In this document: piece after piece, positions 12,901 through 26,209 of the stretch
Position numbering within the stretch: the stretch's first letter is position 1
How the letters are laid out: the number at the start of each line of letters is the position of its first letter
Assembly: GCA_003024785.1 (NCBI GenBank)
Contig: PUQB01000011.1
Coordinates: 124,001 to 188,000, forward strand
DNA from: Selaginella tamariscina
Taxonomy: Eukaryota > Streptophyta > Lycopodiopsida > Selaginellales > Selaginellaceae
Direction of reading: 5' to 3'
DNA: 64,000 bases
The notes under the pieces: generated by a model
What the model was told of the DNA's origin: nothing
Databases searched by the model: none
Seen by the model: only the letters and a program-made list of their open reading frames with translations
Made by a program: the position numbers and the translations under genes

Positions 12901-15900
12901 TGGAGTGTCTGCTCCGGTTTCTAACCGAGTCATTAGGTAGTAGCGACCGACTCCCGTACTTCCTGTCGAGGATCCACCTCTCCTATGAGGAATAGCTCTA
13001 GCAAACAAGCTAGGATGGCTGCTTCTTCCTCATCATCCAACCCCTCCCCAGTCCAGGAGATGGTATTTCTGGGGTCGGGATTTTGAGGGTGGCGCCGGGA
13101 CTTGTTTTGCAGTAATGGATACGACCCCCTCCTTGATGGGAAACTGAATCTGCTGCTTCTCCCAATCGTGTTGTACCCTTGCGCTCCGGAGCCACGGCCG
13201 GCCCAAGAGTAAGTCGAACCCTCCTTTTGCGTGCATATCAAGGACGACCATGTTTATCAGGAACTTGATGCTCTGGATCCTGATGCTTACCTCCCTCATG
13301 GTGCCCTTAGGGACCACCTTGGTTTGGTTCGCCATGTGTATTAGGAAGGGTGAGGGCTCTGGGGTGGCATCCCCAGTTGTTGATGGAGTTCTGTGGACAT
13401 GATATTCATGCCTGATCCCCATCTATGATCACATTGTGGACTGTGCGGCCTGCCATTTGGATGGGTATGGTCGGTACGTTCCACAAAGTCTACCGCTATT
13501 GTTGTGACCCTTGGGGCCGCGACTGTGGGCCCGTGCAGTTCTTTGGTGAGGATTTTGTACAGCCCTGGGGATAATCGTAGCAGTTCCCCTAAGGTTACCA
13601 ACACGTGGGTTTCTCGCATCCTCCCATCGAGGGCTTCGTGCATCCATTGTGCCTCTAGCTCTAGCCTTGTGCCAGTCTTACCTGCTCTGCAGCCGCTTCC
13701 ACTTCAACACATTTTTGCTCCCACTGACCTAGTTTCCCAAGTTCGGCTGCACTTCCTCCTGTTGGACTCCCCGTTGTCTTCCTCCTCCAAGTCAACTGGT
13801 TGTCTTGTCTATTGGGATTGTGACCTCGTGATTGCCCCGCATTGCAGCTCAGGGGTTGACGTTTCTACATGGTGGGCCTATGGTGTGGGACCTAGTATTG
13901 ATGTGGCAGAGGCTGGTCCTCGGCCACCCTATGGCTTTTGGTACATGTGCTTCCAGCATGGGTTTGAGCATTGCGATTCAGGGGCATCGGTATAGTGGAT
14001 GGTGTTTGCTGCACAACATGCATATCAACTCCCGGCGTTCGACTGTTTATTTCTGTCATCGTACCTCAGTCGGTTTTGTTGTCACTCCCAGGAGCGCGAC
14101 CTCTGGTTGCGATCTCCTGACCGTGATCTGCGGCGGGTTGGCCACCACCACGGCCCCCATACCGTCGGTCCCTAGGTGATCCGCCTCCTGTCGCTCGAAG
14201 GCCCAGGCACTGGTCTGAGGTGGCGTGCTGCTTAGGAGTTGAGTTAGCTGGTGACAATCATCTGTGTTGTGGATCCATGGACATTACACTTTCAATATCT
14301 GTCCCTGTGCGCTGTGTATCCTAACTGAGCAAGGGTTGCCGCTAGGTCTTCCTTGCGATCGCTCTGTCAGTCTCCCTTCTTTGGGATTGCTCGTGCTCCC
14401 TGGTCCCCCTTTGTCTCTCCCTCTAGGTCGGATTGGGAACGTTCAAGAGGTCTTCCTCGTCCGTGGTGGTGTCGTTGGCCCCTTCGGCGTTTGGTTTTGT
14501 CCTACGCCTTCCTTTGTTGGCGTCTTTCAGCTTCCCGCTCCTCGGCCTTCTTGGCATATTGAAGTAACTTATCGAACGTCCGATCGTCATCTAAGCCGAT
14601 CCACTTGTGGATCTCCGGCCGTAGTCCCTTTCGGTACCACTTTTTTAGTCAGGTCACTGAGGCGTCTCTTAGCCGGGCGATATACCCCAGCATGTGGACC
14701 GTGTACTCGTCGACCGACTCTCCTGCTTTCTGTTTCAAGCTCGTTAGCTTGGGATCACCTCCTTTTCACTCTTCTCCTCCCAAAAGGTATCCAGAAACAC
14801 CTTCGTGCGGTTTCCCAGTGGGCTCCTTTGTTTGCCTCATGGAATCGTATCCACCAGGCGTGTGCCTTCTTGTCCAGAGTGCATGTGAAGGCACTCAACT
14901 TCTTGTGATTGTCAATTACACTCCGAAGTTCGCACACACCTGTTCGAACTTGTGTACGTGTTGGTCTGCGTCTTCCTCCTTCGCTCCACGGAACACGGGT
15001 AAGGGCATTGTTACTATGCTCTCCTACATTCGATTGAGTGCACGAGCTAATAAGGTAATCGGGTCGGTTCCCATGGCATCCCATTGTGCCTGAGAAGTGT
15101 TCCGATCCGGACCCTCCGCTTCAAACGTGGCCCTGCCCTCCCGTTGAGGGTGGGTGACAAGGACGGGCTCCTCCTGGCTATCCCTCGGGGCCCCCGCCGC
15201 GGGACCAACCTGAAGGCTGGTGGCGCAGCTTACCTTGGCTGAACAGTATTCCCTCCTTTAGCGAGTAGTTATGTAGGACCATGCACGGAATCTCCTTGCA
15301 AAGTCTAGACGGTCGTGATCGATGGGGCAATTCCTCCTTGCCCTGAGACGGTATCCCCTTGTCTGGTGATGGTTGTGGCTCTGCTGTGTGCCTTGGCGGA
15401 TTTCCCTCCCGGGGCCGGTGCGATACTAGTCGCTCGGGCGAATCCCTTGGACGAATTCCTCTCGTCCCTTCTCTGAGGTGGCCACTGTGTGGCCCCTCTT
15501 TTTGGTGCCTCCTCCCAGTCCGTCAGCTCATCGACGTCCAATCGCCTTCGTGCAGGTGGTCATCCCATGTGTACCCCGGCCTTCCAAAGCCTTGGGCTCT
15601 CATCCTAGTAACCACCCTGACCTGCTGCATCGTTCGATTGACTGAACTCCTGGTGCAGAGGTTGCCTTGTTGGCAATCGATGCCCCTCCCTACGGGGGCC
15701 TTCCGTATGAGGCTCTTCCTCCCTTTTTTTCGGGCAGACACAGGCTCTCCGTGTCACCCTGGTGGGTGACGATGGCCTAGGTTTCCTACCTTACGTCCCT
15801 CGTGGCGTTGGTCACACTGGGCTTCCGGCTCACGTCCCCGTCGCTATCCGTGTTGCTTCGCCCCCTCGAGACTCCTGCCTCCGTCGCAGGCCTGCCCTTT

Positions 15901-16421
15901 CCTGGGGTTGTCCTGCGCAAGGTTTCCTCCTTCGGGGGTACTCGTTAAACACTGGTTCTGCTCTTTGGTGTGGGGGCTCTTCGTGGCCGTCACTTTCACC
16001 ATGTCAAGGGGCGGAGGGCTTTCATCGTCTTGCCATCCATCCCACCCTGCATCGTAGGTTATTATTGGGCAAAGTCGCCCATTCGGGTGCTATTCATACC
16101 CACATGTTGCTATGCCTGGACTGTCGTCCGAACGTGCTGCTGTTCCTTCATATCCTTCTTCGCCGTCAGCGGCGTGTGACCGCCTCTGCTGCTAGTGTGC
16201 AGCATTTCCATCGTTCCCTTGGGTAGGTGAGGCAGGGGCCGATTGTGGCAGGTGAGGTGCCTTGCCGCCTTCCATTAACCTCCCTCGGCCAGCCTGTCAC
16301 ATCCTCCTGGCCAACTGTTGCTCGTCAATCTCTATTTGTTCGAATGAGTTAATCCCGGCTCTTCTTCGGGCTACCACTCTCCATCTGTGTGTACTATCTA
16401 TCCCTCAATGGTCGCCACAAA

Positions 16422-17084
16422 TGGTTGTCGGGGACTCTGCAGGCCAGATGTGGTGCTTCTCAAGAAGTTGCAGTGGTCGCTAGGACGCTATTGAGGGCGT
16501 CCAACTCTGGGGGTCCGAACCGGCATGTCGGGCCTTACCTCAGGAGTTATGGAAGGTATTGGATGGCCTCTACTCAGACGCCGTGAGGGCCCGTGTACAG
16601 GTAGGGGAAGTTCTACTGTAGTGACTTGGCAGAGAGCGCTTGTAAGGTGAATAGAAGGAAAATGGGTAATATATATATATATTGACTGTCCGAGTACAAA
16701 CTATCTCCGACAGAGGAGCAAGATATAAGACGTAGACTTGACTCCTAAAAAGACCCCGACCCACTACCCGCCTTCCAGCTTATATAGTGGGTTACCTACC
16801 ACTAGACCCTAGATATAGGTGGCACCTTCCCACTAGTCTGCCGCCTGGTGACAGAGTCCTGCCTGTCACATTTTGAACCTCCCTCACGCGTGCTGTCCTT
16901 CGTACCCTAGGTAGTTGGTCCGAACGATCAGATCTTTGCCTGGTTATGCCGTCGCCTGACATCGGTCGCTATCAGTTCATACCTAAAGTACCTCTCCTAT
17001 CCGGCACTTCGTCCCATCACTCGTCCGCGCTAGTTGGCGTCCCCACCGGCTGGCCGGGTGACAGTGTTGGACCACCGTCAACCA
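16422..17084 (-). repeat. 5' LTR of element E
   Basis: On the plus strand it runs TGGTTGTCGGGG to CCGTCAACCA, followed by the duplication AACGA. The inside edge carries the same PBS-like TGGCGACC segment as element D. Confidence 0.85.
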
Positions 17085-20000
17085 AACGATGTAAATGCCG
17101 CATGGCCGAATCTCCGAGCAGCGGTAGACCAGCACACTAGTGGTAGAGGTGGTCGCACGTCGCCGACGACGAAGAAGGATATGTAGGAACCACAGCACGT
17201 TCGGACGTCAGTCCAGGTACGGCAACATGCGGGTATGAACAGCACCCGGATGGGCGACTTCGCCCGACAATGACCTACGATGCAGAATGGGATGGATGCA
17301 GTACGATGAAAGCCCTCCGCCTGTCGACATAGGCAAAAGTGACGGCCACGATGAGCCTCATACTAAAGAGAAGAACTTGTGTTTGACAAGTACCCCCAAA
17401 GGAGGAAACCTCGCACAAGACAACCCTAGGAAAGGGCAGGCCTGCGACGAAGGTAGGAATCTCGAGGGGGTGAAAGCAACACGGATAGCAACGGGGGACG
17501 TGAGCCAGAAGTCCAGCATGGCCAGCGCCACGAGGGACGTAAGGTAGGAAACCCAGGGCCATTGTCATCCACCAGGGTGATGTGCGGGGCCCGTGGCTGC
17601 CTGAAAAGAGGGAGGAAGAGCCTCATCTGGAAGGCCCCCGTAAGGAGGGGCATCAATTGCCAACAAGGCAACCTCTGCACCAAGAGTTCAGCCGATCGGA
17701 CAATGCAGTAGGCTAGGGTGGTTACCAAGATGAGAATCCAAGGCTTTGGAAGGCCGGGGTACACATGGGACGACCACCTGCGCGAAGGCGATTGGACGTC
17801 GACGAGCTGACAGACTAGGAGAAGGTACTAGAAAGAGGGGCCGCACAGTGACCACTATGGACAAGGGACGAGAGGAATTCGTCCAAGGGCAGGAGAGATT
17901 CGCCCAAGTGACCAGTATCCCACCGACCTCGCGAGGGAAATTTGTCAGGGCACATGGCAGAGCCACAACCATCACCAGACGGGGGATACCGTCTCAGGGC
18001 GAGGAGGACGTCGCAGGGGGAATCCACGCATGGTCCTACAAAACCAGTCGCTGGAGGAGGGAATACCGTCCTGCCGAGGTAAACCATGCCACTAGCCGTC
18101 AGGGTGGTCCCGTGGAGGGGGCCCCCGAGGGACAGCTGGGAGGAGCCCGTCCTTGTCACCCACCCTCAACGGGAGGGAAGGGCCGCGAGGAAGGAGAAAG
18201 GTACCCGCAAAATACCTGGACGTGGACTACACCACATCCAAAGCAGAGGGTCCTGATCGGAACACTGTAACAGTGCCCTTCGTCGACCGACTCTCCTGCT
18301 TTCTGTTTCAAGCTCATTAGCTTGTGGATTACCTCCTCTTCACTCTTTTCCTCCCGGAAGGTATCCAGAAATGCCCTTCGTGTGGTTTCTAGCGAGCTCC
18401 TTCATTTGCCTCATGGAATCGCATCCACCAGGCGTGTGCCTTCTTATCCAGAGTGCATGCGAAGGCACTCAGCTTCTTGTGATTGTCGATTACACTCCGA
18501 AGTTTGCACACCTGTTCGAACTTGTGTACGTGTTGGTCTGTGTCTTCATGAAACACAGGTAACACAATCCGCATGCTGGGATACATCGCCCAGCTAAGAG
18601 ACGCCCCAGTTGACTTGACCAAAAAATGTGGTACCGAAAGGGACTGCGGCCGGAGATCCGCAAGTGGATTGGCTTAGATGATGACCGAACGTTCAACAAG
18701 TTACTCCGGTACACCAAGAAGGCTGAGAAGCAGGAAGCTGAAAGATGCCAAGAAAGGAAGGTGCAGGACAAATCGGACGCAGAAGGGGCTAGCGACACCA
18801 CCGGATGAGGAGGACCTCTTGGACGTTCCCAATCCGACCCGGAAGGAGAGACGGAGGGGGGCCAGGGAGCACAAGCAATCCCAACGAAAAGAGACCTATA
18901 GAGCGGTCACAAGGCAGGAGGACCTAGCGGCGACTCTTGCTCAGTTAGGATACACTGCACATAGGGATAGATATTGCAAAGTATGTAATGTCCATGGATC
19001 CCACAACACAGATGATTGTTACTAGCTAACCAAGCTCCTAAGTAGCACGCCACCCCAGACCAACGCCTGGGTCATTGAGCGACAGGAGGTGGATCACCTG
19101 GGGGACCAACGGTATGGGGACCGCGGTGGTGGCCAACCCCGCCGCAGATCGCGGTCAGGAGACCGCAACCAGAGGTTGCACTCCTGGGAGTGACAACAAA
19201 ACCGACCGAGGTACGACGACAGAAAGAGACGATCAGAATGCTGGGAGTTGATATGCACGCTGTGCAGTGAACACCATCCACTGTACCAATGCCCCTGGAT
19301 CGCGATGCTCAAAACCATGCTAGAAGCACATGTACCAAAAGCCACAAGGGTGGCCGAGGGACCAGCCCCGGCCACAGCAACACTAGGTCCCACACCATAG
19401 GCCCACCATGTAAAGATATCACCCCCAAGCTGCAATGCGGGGCGATCACGAGGTCACAAGCCCAACAGATGAGACGACCATTTGACTTGGAGGAGGAAGA
19501 CAACGGGGAGTCCAGTGAGGAGGAAGTGGCAGCCAAACTTGGAAAACCAGGTCAGTGGGAGCAAGGACGCGCTAAGGTGGAAGCGGCTGCAGAACAGGTA
19601 AGACTGGCACAGGGCGCAGAGGCCAGGGGCATGACGGGGATGCACGAGGCCCTCACTGGGAAGATGCGAGAAACCCAGGTGTCGGTAACCTTAGGAGAAC
19701 TACTACGGTTATCCCAAGGGCTTTATGAAGTCCTCACCAAAGAACTGCACGGGCCCACAGTCATGGCCCCAAGGGTTGCAACAATAGCGATAGACTTTGT
19801 GGATGATGTACCAGCCATACCCGTCCAAGTGGCAGGCCGCACAGTCCACAACATGATCATAGATGGGGGATTAGGCATAAATATCATGTCCACAGAATTC
19901 CATCAACAACTGGGGATGCCGCCCCGGAGCCCTCACCCTTCCTCATACGCATGGCGAACCAAGCCAAGGTGGCCCCTAAGGGCATCATGTGGGAGGTAAG

Positions 20001-23000
20001 CATCAGGATCCAGAGCATCAAGTTCCTGATAAACGTGGTCGTCCTCAACATACACGCAAAAGGAGGATTCGACTTACTCCTGGGCCGGCCGTGGCTCCGG
20101 GGCGCAAGGGTACAACACGATTGGGAGAAGCAGAAAATTCGATTTCCTGTCAAGGAGGGGGTCATATCCGTTACTGCAAACAAGTCCCGACCACCATCGG
20201 AATCCCGACCCAGGAATACCATCTCCCAGACTGGGGAGAGGGGTTGGATAAGGAGGAAGAAGCAGCCATCCTAGCATGTTTGCCAAAGCTATTTATAGGA
20301 GAGGTAGATCCTCAACATGAAGTACGGGAGTAGGCTGCCATGTACCTAATGACACGGCTAGAAACTGGAGCAGACACTCCAGAAACTCAAATCCCGAGGT
20401 GGCTTGTTCTGTAGAAAGAAATGCGAAGTGTAGCCCCATCGGCCCAAGAAGAGTACCGTAGCAAGCCGATGTATGGGTGGAACATGACTCCCGAAGCAAC
20501 AATCAAGTAGGTCAACATAGGCACCGACGAAGACCCCCGGACTAGTAAATGTTAATGCTCACATCGAAGCAAAGCTAGGAGAGCAGATTATTGATTGTCT
20601 CTGTAGATACAGGGAGGTATTCGCCTGGACCTATCACGACCTAAGTGGAGTACCGCCGGAGTTGTGCCAACACCGAATTAAACTAAAACCCGACACTCGA
20701 CCCAGCCGGCAACAACGCTACCGCATCAACCCAAACTACGCCTGAAAAGCCAAACAAGAGATTGACAAGTGGCTTGAAGCGGACTTCGTCTACCCCATCA
20801 AGAACCCGGAATGGTTGTCATGAATTGTGATCGTACCAAAGAAGGACGGTTGGCTAAGGATCTGCATAGATTATCGACGACTGAATGCTGCCACGGAGAA
20901 GGACTCGTTCCCTATCCCATTCACAGAGGCCATCCTAGAAGACGTAGCAAGCCACAAGATGTACTCGTTCATGGACAGCTTCAGTGGATACACCCAGGTG
21001 ACGATCGCAGCAGAAGACCAAGCCAAAACTGCATTCATCACAAACTGGGGTGCTTACGCCTTCAGAGTTATGTCGTTCAGACTCTTCAATGCTCCAGCCA
21101 CGTTTTAGAGGTTGGTCCAGCGGGTATTCCCGGACAACCTCATAGATTTTGTCCGGGCATTCCTAGACGACTTCACATCTTATGGACCAGCGAAGACCAT
21201 GTGACACGCTTGGAATGGGTATTCTGGCGCTGCCAGGAATATGGGATATCTCTTAACCCCTCAAAGTGCGTATTTGGCATGACCGAGGGATTGCTAGGGC
21301 ACATCGTTTCCAGGAAGGCATCATGGTGGACCCGGGTTCATTATGAACACTGGCCAAAATGCCACCTCCACAGAATGTCACGGAACTCCGAAGATTCCTG
21401 GGGAAAGTAGGGTTCTACCACAAGTTTATCGGGAAGTATGCCGATAGGGCCCAACCAATGACCAAATTACTCACCAAGGAGGCACCGTATGAATGGACTG
21501 CCCACCGACAGGCAGCCTTTGAAGACATAAAGCACCAACTGGTGGAATTATCCCATCGGATTGGAATCGATAGTTCCACCTGCAAACGAGCATAGCGGCG
21601 AGTGCGGTCCTATCCCAAGAGGACGATGAGAGGATGCTCCGACCCATACGTATGGAAGTCGACTCATGACGCCGGCCAAACGCAACTACTTGGCGACTGA
21701 TAAAGAATGCCTGGCAGTCATCTACGGGGTATCCAAGTTTTGCCACTACCTTCTAGGTAACCACTTCATACTAATCGTAGATCACCACGCTCTGCTGTAC
21801 CTCATGAACAAACCACAGCTCACCGGGAGGCCGGCTCGGTGGATACTCCTCTTCCAGGAGTTCGAGTTTACCGTAGTCTGTAAGGTAGGTAAACTGCACA
21901 TATCACCAGACCTCCTCTCCGAATAACGAGCAACGAACCAGCAGAAGCTGCCGATTTGCTCAACATACCAGATGCTGACCTTTTCGGGACAATTGTTGAC
22001 CAAGGCACATTACCACGAACAACCGAACCAAGGATTGGCCCGGACGTCCCAGAGTGGCAACAATTGATACGGCACTACCTCACTAGCGGGTTAAATGGCC
22101 TCTCCGGCACATCGGTGACACATAGACAGAGCCTTGCCCAAAGGTGCTTACCGTTCCAGCTGATCGGGGATAGCTACACAAGAGGGAGGGATGACATACT
22201 AGAGATGCCCATTGACTGGGAAATTCCCGAGATTGTCAAGGTAGCTCACGCAGGACTAGGGGTAGGACACTTCGGGAGAGACAAAACGGCCGGAAGATCC
22301 TACAAACCGGACTCTGGTGGCCAACAATCTTCCGAGACACCACCAAGGTAGCAAGGAGCTGTACCGATTGTCAACGAATAGGCAAACCCACGGCAGGCCA
22401 AGGCATGGAGTACCACCCCTTAGCAAGAATGGTGGCATTTGAGAAGTGGGGCCTGGACTTCGTAGGCCTATCAACCCAAGGGCCCACACGACACACTCTA
22501 GGTACATCATAGTGGCAACGGACTATGCACAAAAATGGGTAGAAGCAAAGGCACTCAAGGAGGCAACGGCAAGGACAGACAGCGAGGTTCATCTATATAA
22601 ACATTCTGACACGGTTGGATGCCCACTGGAGCTAGTGGTTAGACAGGGGAGCCACTTCATCAACGAGACGGTCCGAGAATTGGTCAACGCATTTGTCATC
22701 AAGCATCACACGTCAACAGCCTACTATCCACAGGGGAATGGACAGGCCGAGTCCACAAACAAGGTGCTGGTCACCATCTTGAGGAAGCTCTGCCACAGGG
22801 AACCCAGGCGATGGGAAGAAATGCTACCATCGGTGTTATGGGCGTACTAAAACGTTCAAAACTGCAAGGAACAACACCCTTACTAGCCTATGGTCTGGAG
22901 GCCATCATGCCATGGGAGTTCACCATACCCAGCTTACGGACGAGCTGGACCATCGGATCACGGACGAACCAGTGTGCGAAAAGACTGGAACAGCTGGAAC

Positions 23001-23499
23001 AACTAGACGAAGTACGATTCCTAGCACAGTTGACGAGAGAAAACCAAACCAAACAAGCTAGGGACAGGAAAAAGAAACTCCGAGAATATAACCAGGATAG
23101 TGGGTATGGTGGTTCAAGAAACCACAAGCACTCCGGAAAGGCAAATTCCGGCCAGGATGGAAAGGACCATATGAGGTGCTAAAAACCTTCGACAATGGCA
23201 CGATTCTACTGGGGGCCAATGGGCAGCCGTTACAACAGAAGGTTAACGGCAACCATCTCAAGCCATACATTCACCCGACAAGAACCCTTGCTTGGGGGAA
23301 ATGAGAGAGAGGTAAACCCCACGAGCCTTCGGGGCGAAGGCATGGCCGGAGTAGCAGCGTTAAGAACCGGGGAAGGGGCACTCAACGGAGAGCGGGGACC
23401 CCAGTCCCACACGAGTGGCCAGCTCACAGGGTCACATGGTTCACGAGAGTGGACCACACACATGAGCATGTAAAACAGGGCAATAATGGCAGGCGGCAC

Positions 23500-25600
23500 C
23501 ATTAATGCCCTGATTATGGCATGTGGAAGGACACGTCGGGCATATCCAGCGAGGTAGGCTGCCACGTAGGCACCATCTTCGGAAAGATAACAAGGGGTGA
23601 GCCAGGGCACGCCCACTTTTCACAGGAAAGATCGACCATTCCTCAGCAGCAAGATGATGGAGTGGACCATGCAGAACAACCGGTGACCATCCAACACGTC
23701 CGGGTGCGGTACGGGCCAGGATAGGATCGTGGAGCTCGTGGCTCCCAGGTTCTCTAGATTTCAGGAGTTGATCAGCAGACCCAACGTGCGGAGGGTGCGA
23801 AAGTAGATGCGACTGCTCGGACTTTTCGAGGCCCCGGGGAGAAGTGGAGAAGCCTGGATTCACAGTGCGGGCCAGCCATTTCATCCAGACCGTACAACTA
23901 GAGACGAGGAAAACCAAGCAAGAGGAGCTACGATTCAGATTGGGCAGCTCTGCGAGCTTCTGCATCGATCTCAATCAGATGGCCGCCATGTTCTGTCTAC
24001 CGGAGAGCGGCACACTCCTAGAAGACCTGGAGGAACCCAGACGCCAATGGTTCCCCACTAACCGGGATGAAATCGCAATGTCCCGACTCTCCATACATGA
24101 AGGGGACGACGTAGACAAGTTCCTGGCACTTACAATGTTTATGTTCACCAGAAGAATAGAGAGGCGGGTCGCCACGCGACTAGTGAGCGCCCTCTACAGT
24201 GCCTGGGAAGGAGTCACAGTGGACTGGGCAGACTACCTCCAGCACTACATGATCCCGGCCTTGACCCATGACATCAATGGGATCCGAAAGGGAACTAGAC
24301 AAAGGCTCATGACGGCGGGCCACCTCAGCGTGATGATCGCCTAGATCATCAACCGAAGCCCGATTCCCCTACTGGAGCAATTCTACTCGAACACCATCAG
24401 GGAATCGGGGGCAGGAGAACAGGTGGGCCCCAGCCAAACCGAAGAAGGGAAACAACCGGACACATCGGAGTCTTCGCAGAAACGTGCAAGAGAAGACTCC
24501 CCTGCGGAGCAAGCTAGGGAAGAGGACCACGGGGAAAGGAGCGAAGGGCCTCCACCACGGTGTCCCCACCGACAGTTCCCGGAGTAGAGGCCCCACCAAT
24601 CCAAGGGCCGAGGAACATGGGGGAGTGTTCCATCGGCCCCTTGCAGGCCAACGAAGTGAACATTGAGGAAGACATAGGCAACGTGCTGAAGGGGACGTAC
24701 AAATACTTTAACACGAAGGGGCTATGGACCTCCACAGTGCATATGGAGCTGTCCAAGGCCTTTGGTCAAATCCGAAAGTCCATAACGGTGTACAATGGTC
24801 TGGATCTCCCAGGGGTTACCGCAGAACACGACGCAATAATACAGGAGCTCACAGACAACTACCGAACCGCTCAAAAGGAGGCTCGAGAGTACTCAGACTA
24901 GCTTCTCAAGGGAGTCCACCTTTGGGATATTGCGGAAGCCGAGAAGAAGCAAGTAGAGGAGACGTGTCAACAGTTGACCGACAGCTTGGATCAACTTTAG
25001 ATCAAGTACGACCACATCCAAAAGCTCCACGACCAACTAGGACAAGAGTTTGAACAAATCATGACAGAGAAAGAGCGACAGGTTTTCGAGCTCGGCTCCA
25101 CACTTGAGCAACGCGAGGCAGAGCTCAGCCGGGTTCACCAGGAGCTGGTTGCGGCCAAAGAAGAGTTGCACCGAGCCACCAGCCAACTCAAAGTCATCCC
25201 CGCATCCTCCTTGGAGGGACCCATGTCCGAGTCATATGGAGCTCTGGTAACTGTCTTCCCACTCGCAAAGCACCAACCAGTCGAAGACCCGCAGGACTTG
25301 ACACGGACCATCAGGGAGCTAGAGGTACACACCCAGCTACAGGCTCAACTCCTCGTGGCAAGGGAACATGAGTTGCAACACTCGCGAGAACGGGCACAGG
25401 ACCTGGAGGGTCAACTCAAGCAAGTTCGGGAGCAATAGGCAGGGTCCGAGGCAAAGCTCCGGAGGGTGATCACGCTACGGGAGGCGACCATCACCACACT
25501 AAAGACCACGCTAGCCGCAACAGAGAACAAAATCGCCATGTACCGGGAGCTCCAAGGGGTAGATGTTTAGAGCACATGTCCCGAGGACGTGTCAACAAAT
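23500..25600 (+). other. Extra coding region of element D beyond integrase
   Basis: After integrase, plus-strand frames continue to the 3' LTR. An N-terminal part contains a segment around DDVDKFLALTMFMFTRRIER. A middle part contains EDIGNVLKGTYKYFN. A C-terminal part is strongly heptad-patterned (LEQREAELSRVHQELVAAK and similar), indicating coiled coil. The same series occurs in element E, so it is a family feature rather than a chance frame. I do not recognise the fold. Broken. Confidence 0.6.
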
Positions 25601-25613
25601 AAGTCCGGGCATC

Positions 25614-26209
25614 TAGTCGACAGTGGTTAGACACCGTCAAACGGCCAGACGGCACGAACAAGTGATGGGACGAAGCACAAGATAAGGAAGGTACCTTAGG
25701 TATGAACTGATGGCAACCGATGTTAGGCGGCGGCGTAACCAGGCATAGATCCAATTGTCCCAAGGTACGTAGGACAGTACGCGTGAGAGAGGCGCATAAA
25801 TGTGACAGGCAAGACTCTGTCACAAGGCAACATACTGGGTCAGGGTCTTTAAGAGTTAGGTTTGTGTCTTATATCTTGCTCCTCTGTCGGAGATAGTTTG
25901 TACTCGGACAAGCAATATAATATATCCATATTCCTTCTATTCACCTTACAAGCAGGTGTTCCCCCGCTTGTCCCACGCATGGGCTCAGCAACACTCTCTG
26001 CCGACCACCGTAGTAGTAGAACTCCCCTACCCTGTACATGGACCCTCGCGGCGTCCGGGTAGAGGCCATCCAACACCTTCCACCACTTTTGAGGTAAGAC
26101 CGGCTTGCCGGTTCGGACCCCCAGAGTTGGACACTCTCCATAGCGTCCTGACGACCACTGTAGCTTCCTGAGAAGCACCACATCTGGCATGCGGAGTCCC
26201 TGACAACCA
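25614..26209 (+). repeat. 3' LTR of element D
   Basis: It starts TAGTCGACAGTGG and ends CCTGACAACCA and is followed by GCAAG, the same five bases that precede the 5' LTR. It carries the region shared with the other LTRs of the family, including ACCTTACAAGC and the final GAGAAGCACCACATCTGG. Confidence 0.85.

Larger units (their letters stand above)
6959..17084 (-). mobile_element. Gypsy element E (same family as D), complete with both LTRs
   Basis: This 10.1-kb element has the 5-base duplication AACGA at 6954-6958 and 17085-17089. Read on the minus strand it has the 5' LTR 16422-17084, leader and gag (about 16.2-13.65 kb), protease (13.5-12.95 kb), RT (12.6-11.9 kb), RNase H (11.8-11.2 kb), integrase (11.2-9.95 kb), an extra coiled-coil-rich region (9.9-7.7 kb) and the 3' LTR 6959-7658. 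RT shows the LRICIDYRWLNA and YSFMDGFSGYNQV motifs; integrase shows EKWGLDFVGPI. It inserted head-to-head into the leader of element D, a copy of the same family. It is broken in several places. LTR divergence by eye is about 5-6% over the first 330 bases. Confidence 0.88.

Noticed and set aside
13504-16226. Long plus-strand frames across the gag region of element E
   Set aside because: They lie opposite recognisable minus-strand gag and protease sequence and show no motif of their own.
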